NCBI GenBank assembly: GCA_903873735.1
Contig: CAIQPO010000037.1
Coordinates: forward strand, 1-46,538
From: Candidatus Collierbacteria bacterium
Lineage (GTDB): Bacteria > Patescibacteriota > Microgenomatia > UBA1400 > MFAQ01
Length of the DNA stretch: 46,538 nt
Direction: 5' to 3'
Positions 40,895-46,538 of the stretch are shown one piece after another (position 1 is the first letter of the stretch; each line of letters begins with the position of its first letter). The position numbers and the translations under genes are program-made. Under the pieces are notes generated by a model that was given only the letters and a program-made list of their open reading frames with translations, was not told the origin of the DNA and did no database searches.

Positions 40895-41613
40895 TCTTGA
40901 GCAATTTGATTAATTAAATTAGCTACATATCTAACCATAGGAATGTTTCGTCCGTACTCCTGTCTTGATGAACTAATAACTCCAAGTGTTCCTCTCTTGT
41001 TGCCAATTTGCAGATCTGCGAATACACAACTAACCTGCTTGTATACAGGAAGCCCCATTTCATCTCCAATAAGTATGTGAATTGGAGAGTTGCCTGAAGC
41101 TCTATTAAATACCTCAATCAATCTTTGCTGCTGGTCTAGCAAGAAGAGTACTTCACGGGCAACATTGAGGTCGTGGAATTCTTCGTCGTAGAAAAGGTTT
41201 GCGTAACCGGAGTGAAAGGAGATCCCTTGGTCTGTGGTGGCAACGCACAGGGCTCTAGTTCTTTCAGCCAGGACTCTGGTGGCTTCACGCAAAAGGTCGG
41301 CTGAGTCGAAACGGTGATCCCAAACTCTAGATTTTACTGAGACTTCTTCGGCGACTGATAGGTCTTTTTCTCTCAGAATCTCACTAACATAAAACTTTAT
41401 GGCCATGGGGGTGGGGACTCTACCAGCAGAAGTATGCGGCTGACTAAGAAAACCCTTGTTTTCCAAGACAGCCATTTCATTTCTTAGGGTTGCTGGCGAT
41501 ACACCAAGCTTGTACTTATTTTCAAGCGTAACCGAACCAACAGGTTCGGCTGTTTGAGTAAATTCCTCAACGATTGTTTTGATAATAAGTATTTGTCTGT
41601 CGGTCAAGTCCAT
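40888..41613 (-). CDS. hrcA: Heat-inducible repressor HrcA, short form
   Basis: 241 residues against about 340 in Bacillus. The N-terminal winged helix is typical (TDRQILIIKTIVEEFTQTAEPVGS, VSPATLRNEMAVLENKGFLSQPHTSAGRVPT). A shortened GAF-like core follows, ending with LGVISSSRQEYGRNIPMVRYVANLI, the usual HrcA C-terminal block. The missing 100 residues are in the dimerisation insert. HrcA binds CIRCE operators, and a degenerate CIRCE lies over the promoter of this operon, 21 bases before the start. Confidence 0.9.
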   Translation of the reverse strand: MDLTDRQILIIKTIVEEFTQTAEPVGSVTLENKYKLGVSPATLRNEMAVLENKGFLSQPHTSAGRVPTPMAIKFYVSEILREKDLSVAEEVSVKSRVWDHRFDSADLLREATRVLAERTRALCVATTDQGISFHSGYANLFYDEEFHDLNVAREVLFLLDQQQRLIEVFNRASGNSPIHILIGDEMGLPVYKQVSCVFADLQIGNKRGTLGVISSSRQEYGRNIPMVRYVANLINQIAQEW

Positions 41614-41633
41614 AATCTTTGAATTCTGATGAA

Positions 41634-41660
41634 TTAGCAGAATAATAGCATGAGTGATAA
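41634..41660. promoter_or_regulatory. Degenerate CIRCE operator of the hrcA operon
   Basis: TTAGCAGAA, 9 bases, GAGTGATAA: fourteen of the eighteen consensus CIRCE bases (TTAGCACTC-N9-GAGTGCTAA) with exactly the right spacing. The better-kept half is GAGTGATAA. It covers the -10 box and part of the spacer of the hrcA promoter, as expected for a repressor site. Confidence 0.75.
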
Positions 41661-41671
41661 ATGAAGGTCAA
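41642..41671 (-). promoter_or_regulatory. Promoter of hrcA-grpE-dnaK-dnaJ
   Basis: TTGACC (41666-41671), an 18-bp spacer and TATTAT (41642-41647), preceded by TGC, on the minus strand. It is overlapped by the CIRCE-like operator, which fits heat-inducible derepression. Confidence 0.78.
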
Positions 41672-41715
41672 GTAGCTGACTGTACACGGAGGCGCTGATG
41701 GGATAAATTTAAGTT

Positions 41716-43113
41716 ATGCTGCTTGAAAGTCAAAAAAGAATGCTTAAGGGTTTGTTGCCCTTAATTATAGGTGTGGCTGTAATAACGATAGTAGTGATAG
41801 TAATTCCCCAGGCGGTTAAGTATTCCGGAAAAGCATCTGGTGTGAATGCAAATCTGGTGATTAATTATGAGGGAGTTTTAGGTAATATGCCCACACCTTG
41901 GAGAAACCTTGCACAGGGTGGTGAGGAGCCGAAGGAGATGATTGGCCAAGTGATACCAGAGGTAAAGGCTCTTAAGCCAGAATACATTCGCTTGGATCAC
42001 ATATACGACGCATTCAAAGTGGTTTCTGGCTCTCCTGATAACTTGCAATTCAACTGGGCTGGTCTAGACGATGCGGTGGATAAAATTATGGCTACCGGAG
42101 CAAAACCTTTTCTATCTCTCTCATACATGCCAGATGTAATTTCTACCGGGGATATGATTTCTGCTCCCAAAAACTGGTCACTTTGGGGAAAAGTTGTGCA
42201 AGCCACGATTGAACACTATAGCGGCAGACAGGGGAAGAATATTGATGGAGTGATTTACGAAGTTTGGAATGAACCAGATTTATTTGGAGGATATAAAACT
42301 TACGGCGATAAAAATTATTTGGAGATGTATACAGCTAGCGCAAATGCAGCCAACGCTGTTAAGAACGCCAATAGTTTTGAGATAGGCGGTCCAGCAACTA
42401 CTGGCCTGTATCAAAACTGGCTTGAGAGACTAATAAAGCATGTGGACAGCAATAACTTGAGAATGGATTTTATGAGCTGGCACAGATACTCACTCGACCT
42501 TGATCAATTTGAAAAAGACGCAAAGCAAGCTAGAGCATGGGCAGAAAAAATTCCTGCACTAGTGAATTTGAAGTTTTATGTCACTGAGTGGGGGCATGAT
42601 AGCGAGATAGATAAAGGATATGACACAAAATTTGGAGCTATTCACACAATCGCGGGCGCAAGAACTATGGTTGGAGCGATTGATAGGGCTTTTGTCTTTG
42701 AAATTAAGGATGGTCCAGGCGCACACAAGTACTGGGGGAGGTGGGGGCTATTGACTCACGAGAAATACCCACCGGTTGAGAAGAAGCCTAGATACCATGC
42801 ATTAACTTTTTTGAATGATTTAGGTCCGTTTAGAGTTGGGGTGGCAGGAGAAGGCTCATGGGTGAAGAGCCTGGCTTCTACTAACGAAGATGGAGATCTC
42901 AAGGTAATGATCGTAAATTATGATTCAAAATCTGCACACACCGAGGCGGTTCCAGTTACATTCGAAAATTTACCTTCGGGAAATTTTACCTATACAAGGA
43001 AGGATTTTATGGGTGAGAGCCGAACACTTAAAGTCGCTACAACCTCAGCAAGCTGGAGATCAAATGAATTGATGTCCCCCAACAGCGCGGCCATGATTAC
43101 CTTGGATTTTTAA
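41716..43113 (+). CDS. Membrane-anchored glycoside hydrolase, GH39-like (clan A)
   Basis: 465 residues on the plus strand. An N-terminal membrane helix (about 10-32) with few charges before it and no lipobox anchors a secreted TIM-barrel enzyme. The acid/base is Glu186 in YEVWNEPD and the nucleophile Glu291 in FYVTEWGHD, about 105 residues apart, the clan A arrangement; the WNEPD form resembles GH39 xylosidases. A C-terminal beta domain (about 380-465) follows. The substrate cannot be told; cell-surface or host glycans are possible. It lies between the hrcA promoter and lepA, and its TAA stop overlaps the lepA stop on the other strand. Confidence 0.72.
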   Translation: MLLESQKRMLKGLLPLIIGVAVITIVVIVIPQAVKYSGKASGVNANLVINYEGVLGNMPTPWRNLAQGGEEPKEMIGQVIPEVKALKPEYIRLDHIYDAFKVVSGSPDNLQFNWAGLDDAVDKIMATGAKPFLSLSYMPDVISTGDMISAPKNWSLWGKVVQATIEHYSGRQGKNIDGVIYEVWNEPDLFGGYKTYGDKNYLEMYTASANAANAVKNANSFEIGGPATTGLYQNWLERLIKHVDSNNLRMDFMSWHRYSLDLDQFEKDAKQARAWAEKIPALVNLKFYVTEWGHDSEIDKGYDTKFGAIHTIAGARTMVGAIDRAFVFEIKDGPGAHKYWGRWGLLTHEKYPPVEKKPRYHALTFLNDLGPFRVGVAGEGSWVKSLASTNEDGDLKVMIVNYDSKSAHTEAVPVTFENLPSGNFTYTRKDFMGESRTLKVATTSASWRSNELMSPNSAAMITLDF

Positions 43114-44882
43114 GCTTTTACTACAGCTAAGAACGCCTCTTGGGGTAGTTGTACTCGGCCGAACTGTTTCATTCTAGCTTTACCTTTCTTTTGTTTTTCT
43201 AGAAGCTTTAAATTTCTAGTGAAGTCACCCCCGTGAAGCTTGGCATCTACATCTTTACGATATGCCTTGACGGTTTCTCGAGAAACAACCTGAGAGCCAA
43301 TCGCCACTTGGATTGGAATTTCAAACTGTTGCCTTGGTATAGCTTCCTTGAGTTTTTCAGCTATGGCTTTGGCTTTGTAGTAAGACTTTTCTTTGACAGT
43401 AATAACACTCATTGGGGAAAAGACCTCATGGTTAAGGAGCACGTCTAGTTTAACTAAGTCCGCCTCCTGCCAACCAGATATTTCATAATCTAGAGAGGCA
43501 AAACCTTGAGAGACCGACTTGAGATTGTCGTGAAGAGAGGTAATGACTTCAATAAGTGGTAGAAAATAGTCAACCTCGACTAGCTGATCCAGATAAGAAA
43601 CATTAATGAGCGTGCCTCGAAGATCCTGGCAGAGTTGCATCACTGAACCAACATAAGGCGAGGTAACAACGATTTTTACAGCAGCAAGCGGCTCAAAACC
43701 TTGAGAAACTTGAGCGTAGTCTGGAAAATCTGCAGGAGAGCTAAAGATTTTTTCTTCGCCAGTCCTCAATACTACTTTGTACTCAACTGAGGGCGAAACA
43801 GCAATAACTGGAAGCCCAAATTCTCTATCCAATCTTTCTCCCACCACCTCTGAATGAAGTAGCCCTAGGAATCCAACTTTTACTCCTTGTCCAAGGATGG
43901 GTGAGTTTATACCTTGAGTAGTAATGGCTGAATCATTTAGCTTGAGCTTTTCAAGAGCATCGACTAGATCGCGATATTGAGAGCCGTCGGCAGGATACAT
44001 GTCTAGATAAACATTAGGGTGTACCTTTCTAAACCCAGGGAGCGGAGTGGTATCTTTGATTTTTGAGCTTATAGATAATGTATCTCCTACCAATACTCGA
44101 CGAATGTCTTTTAAACCGGTGATGATGTAGCCCACATTACCAGCAGTGAGTTCTTTAGTGGAAGTACGTAGGGGTGAAAAAACACCAATGTCTCCTGCGA
44201 CTATTGATTGATTTGAACTCAAAAAGGTTAGATTGTTGTTTTTTTGGAGAACACCAGATACTAGCTTAACAAAGGCAATCACACCAAGATGGGTGTCGAA
44301 AACAGAGTTGAAAACAAACGCTTTAAAGTCGTTGGTCTCTATGCTGGGAGGAGGAAGCGTATTTATTATTGAATCTAAGAGACCCTTAACACCTTCTCCT
44401 GTTTTTGCTGAAACTAGAAGGGGGTCTTGGTCAAGATGAAGAAGCTGTCTTACTTGTCTGATGGCGGCGGGGGTATCAGCGAGAGGGGCATCTACTTTGT
44501 TGATGACTGGGATGATTTTTAGACCGAGATTCTTGGCAAGTCTTAGGTTGGCAACGGTTTGAGCCTGAACTCCCTTGGTGGCATCGACTAGCAAAACGGC
44601 TCCTTCACAAGCCTGGAGAGCTCTCTCAACTTCATAGTTGAAGTCCACATGCCCTGGAGTATCGATGAGATTTAGTGTGTAACCTTGATAAAACATAGTT
44701 ACCGGAGCAAGTTTGATGGTTATACCCCTTTCTCTCTCGATGGGGTTGCTGTCAAGAAGTTGGGGGACAATTTTGTCTGCATCAACAGTACCAGTAACCT
44801 CTAGCATTCTATCTGCCAAGGTAGATTTACCAGCATCGATGTGAGCAATAATAGAAAAATTCCTAATTTTGGGATCTGACAT
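43110..44882 (-). CDS. lepA: Elongation factor 4 (LepA)
   Basis: 590 residues, normal for LepA, a GTPase that acts on stalled or misassembled ribosomes. G1 AHIDAGKS (13-20), G3 DTPGHVDF, G4 NKVD; domain order as in EF-G but with the LepA-specific C-terminal domain (ISVKEKSYYKAKAIAEKLK to GRVQLPQEAFLAVVKA). It ends in the same TTAA tetramer as the glycosidase on the other strand. It is preceded by murJ with a 3-base gap. Confidence 0.96.
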   Translation of the reverse strand: MSDPKIRNFSIIAHIDAGKSTLADRMLEVTGTVDADKIVPQLLDSNPIERERGITIKLAPVTMFYQGYTLNLIDTPGHVDFNYEVERALQACEGAVLLVDATKGVQAQTVANLRLAKNLGLKIIPVINKVDAPLADTPAAIRQVRQLLHLDQDPLLVSAKTGEGVKGLLDSIINTLPPPSIETNDFKAFVFNSVFDTHLGVIAFVKLVSGVLQKNNNLTFLSSNQSIVAGDIGVFSPLRTSTKELTAGNVGYIITGLKDIRRVLVGDTLSISSKIKDTTPLPGFRKVHPNVYLDMYPADGSQYRDLVDALEKLKLNDSAITTQGINSPILGQGVKVGFLGLLHSEVVGERLDREFGLPVIAVSPSVEYKVVLRTGEEKIFSSPADFPDYAQVSQGFEPLAAVKIVVTSPYVGSVMQLCQDLRGTLINVSYLDQLVEVDYFLPLIEVITSLHDNLKSVSQGFASLDYEISGWQEADLVKLDVLLNHEVFSPMSVITVKEKSYYKAKAIAEKLKEAIPRQQFEIPIQVAIGSQVVSRETVKAYRKDVDAKLHGGDFTRNLKLLEKQKKGKARMKQFGRVQLPQEAFLAVVKA

Positions 44883-44885
44883 AGT

Positions 44886-46532
44886 TTAGCTGTTTCCTGG
44901 GGTTTCAATAACCTCATCAGAGCTGACCAGTATTTTACGCCAGTTTCCAAGTTTTTTGGCAATTTGAATGACTTCTTGTAGTTCTTCGATTTTTAGTAGC
45001 CAGCAGAAGAAGAGATAAACGGAAAATCCAATACCACTAACCGTGAGGGTGAGAAGAATTAAGGGTATGGTTCTGGTGGTATCAAAAACAAGCTGATCCA
45101 AAAGACGCATCGGGATCCACAAAGAAAAAGCAGTAAAGGCTGAAGCAGTGATCATTTTATAGATTCGGTTGGAAATTCTTAAAGGTCCAACTCTATTTCT
45201 TACTACCCAATAGAGAAGAAGAAAATCAACTATGTCGGATACTGCCATGGCGGCAGTAATACTGGCCACATCTTTGACAATGAAGAATCCAAATACATAA
45301 GAAAGGGTGACGAAAACTAGGGTAGAAAACAAACCGATAATGAGTGGTGTCTTGGTGTCTTTGACAGCATGAAGGGCTCTGGTGAGAGAGTGATTAACAG
45401 CCTGAGGGGCAATGGCTATAGCTAAAAAGGCTAGTGCTCTGCCAGTGCGGAGTGTGGCTTCCCAGGGAAATGACCTAGCACCAAATGCGATACGAACCAG
45501 AGGTACACGAAGCACAAGAATTAGAATACTGGCAGGTAGAGCAAAAAAGAAAACTTGTAGGATTGCTTTTGAAAGTATAAGTCTGAACCTTTCTTTGTCG
45601 TCCTTGGTGGCTTCTGACGCTAGTGCGGGGAAAGATGCTTGACTTAAGGAGACACCGAACAGGGAGATTGGTAGAACATATAGCTGCCTCGCAAAATTGA
45701 AAATTGCCAGCGACCCTGCAGCCAGAAGTGAAGTGAAGTTTACAGCCACATAACGCTGGATTTGATCTAAACCAAGAGCTAGTGTTCTTGGCGGCATCAG
45801 TTTTATCATGCTAATAACTCCTGGATGTTTGGGGTCGAAATTGAATTTTGGTCTGAAACCTAGCGCTAGCGCAGCTGGAATTTGCGACAAAACATGAAGT
45901 AAGGATCCAAAGACGACTCCAACCGCTGCAGAATAAATACCAATAAACGGTGAAAGAATCCAGATACCGATGATGGTTCCTAGGTTGTAAAGAAGTGGAG
46001 CGATGGCTGGAATTAAAAATCTTTGTTTTGATTGAAGAATGCCAGTAAGGAATGCGGAAAAGGTAAAGAGCATTTGCGCAATACACATGAGTCGCAGTAG
46101 ATTAGCCATTAAGTCCAGTTTGTCAGCGGAGTAATGAGCGATGGTGCCAGATAGTGGTCTGGCAAAAATTGCGATTAGTAAGGTGATGAAAAAGAAGATT
46201 ACGCCGATGATAGTCATGGCGGCGTTGGCTAGATCGTCTCCGTCTTTGGAAGATTTTTCCGAATATTCTTGATAGATGGGAATGAATGTGGCACTTACAG
46301 CACCGACGACTAATAGTTGGAAAATAGTGTCTGGAATTACAAAGGCTGCGAAATACACATCCAAATCTGCTTCTAGACCACCAAAAAACCTACTGGCCAA
46401 AAGATGGTTGCGGACAAGCCCGAGTAGAGCTGAAGCAAGATACGAAATGCCAATTACTGCTGCCGCAGAAAGTATGCTATTGCTCTTGCGCGTAAAAAAT
46501 TCCTGGGATACATTAATTAACTTATTTACCAC
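44886..46532 (-). CDS. murJ: Lipid II flippase MurJ (MviN), start near window edge
   Basis: 548 residues from a GTG at 46532, with about 14 membrane helices. MurJ carries lipid II across the membrane for peptidoglycan synthesis. The N-terminus contains SILSAAAVIGISYLASALLGLVRNHLLA and LDVYFAAFVIPDTIFQLLVVGAVSATFIPIY, as in the family. The frame stays open to the last base, so a start beyond the window cannot be excluded, although the length from the GTG is already full. It is followed by lepA after 3 bases. Confidence 0.92.
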   Translation of the reverse strand: MVNKLINVSQEFFTRKSNSILSAAAVIGISYLASALLGLVRNHLLASRFFGGLEADLDVYFAAFVIPDTIFQLLVVGAVSATFIPIYQEYSEKSSKDGDDLANAAMTIIGVIFFFITLLIAIFARPLSGTIAHYSADKLDLMANLLRLMCIAQMLFTFSAFLTGILQSKQRFLIPAIAPLLYNLGTIIGIWILSPFIGIYSAAVGVVFGSLLHVLSQIPAALALGFRPKFNFDPKHPGVISMIKLMPPRTLALGLDQIQRYVAVNFTSLLAAGSLAIFNFARQLYVLPISLFGVSLSQASFPALASEATKDDKERFRLILSKAILQVFFFALPASILILVLRVPLVRIAFGARSFPWEATLRTGRALAFLAIAIAPQAVNHSLTRALHAVKDTKTPLIIGLFSTLVFVTLSYVFGFFIVKDVASITAAMAVSDIVDFLLLYWVVRNRVGPLRISNRIYKMITASAFTAFSLWIPMRLLDQLVFDTTRTIPLILLTLTVSGIGFSVYLFFCWLLKIEELQEVIQIAKKLGNWRKILVSSDEVIETPGNS

Positions 46533-46538
46533 TCGAGA

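Noticed and set aside
44883..44905. AGGAAACAGCT before lepA as a Shine-Dalgarno site
   Set aside because: It lies about 12 bases from the ATG within the murJ end; its distance and codon context suggest chance.
1..46538. tRNA genes, CRISPR arrays, IS elements, attachment sites or integron-type attC repeats
   Set aside because: Gaps are too short for most of these, and no cloverleaf, regular repeat, transposase or integrase was seen; islet edges showed no shared core sequence by eye.

Overview
The window looks like a piece of a Candidate Phyla Radiation (Patescibacteria) genome, most likely of the Microgenomates type; I judge this from gene content and not from any database comparison. The signs are pared-down versions of universal proteins (AlaRS of 612 residues ending after the editing domain, IF-2 of 466 residues without an N-terminal extension, L2 lacking about 25 N-terminal residues, HrcA of 241 residues), a Lon reduced to its AAA+ module, long surface proteins with a baseplate-J-like exterior, a sortase, and dense packing with almost everything on the minus strand. 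The standard genetic code fits all genes. I saw no tRNA, rRNA, CRISPR array, IS element or transposase. The longest gene-free stretch is 232 bases (28075-28306); it holds a promoter and a long RNase J leader.

Layout, in the direction of minus-strand transcription (right to left): murJ and lepA (46.5-43.1 kb); the heat-shock operon hrcA-grpE-dnaK-dnaJ behind a promoter overlapped by a degenerate CIRCE operator (41.7-37.7 kb); nusA-infB-pseudo-nrnA (37.5-34.0 kb); rpsO-pnp (33.4-30.9 kb) and the Lon-like AAA+ gene; RNase J, ftsK, a RodZ-like gene and two small membrane genes (28.1-22.9 kb); alaS, an actin-like/baseplate-J-like membrane protein, a sortase, ruvX, a zinc ribbon protein and mltG (21.9-15.5 kb); then rpoB-rpoC-rpsL-rpsG-fusA-tuf-rpsJ-rplC-rplD-rplW-rplB-rpsS-rplV, a joined rpoBC/str/S10 cluster running off the left edge. 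Only two genes are on the plus strand: a PGM1-like ATP-grasp ligase (28.3-29.7 kb) and a membrane-anchored GH39-like glycosidase (41.7-43.1 kb). Both are convergent with a minus-strand gene, with stops 7 bases apart or overlapping.

The most unusual signal is a contrast between two kinds of gene. Housekeeping genes almost never have a Shine-Dalgarno sequence, and several have a -10 box so close to the start that their mRNAs should be leaderless or nearly so (lon-like, rpsO, alaS, ftsK, rpsL). Four small genes of unknown function (6751-7092, 21994-22527, 22666-22851, 33494-33928) are built differently. Each stands alone with a strong sigma-70 promoter with exactly 17 bp spacing, a GGAGG ribosome site and an intrinsic terminator right after the stop. 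Three of them are about 54-55% GC in the lines I counted, against roughly 35-45% in lines of neighbouring genes. They sit between housekeeping genes without breaking any; one splits rpsG from fusA. Three encode membrane or exported products and one a zinc ribbon protein. They look like acquired one-gene islets.

A second theme is hairpin control of core transcription and translation genes. Terminator-like hairpins lie just downstream of the rpoB and nusA promoters and between rpsJ and rplC, and two mutually exclusive structures can be drawn in the pnp leader.
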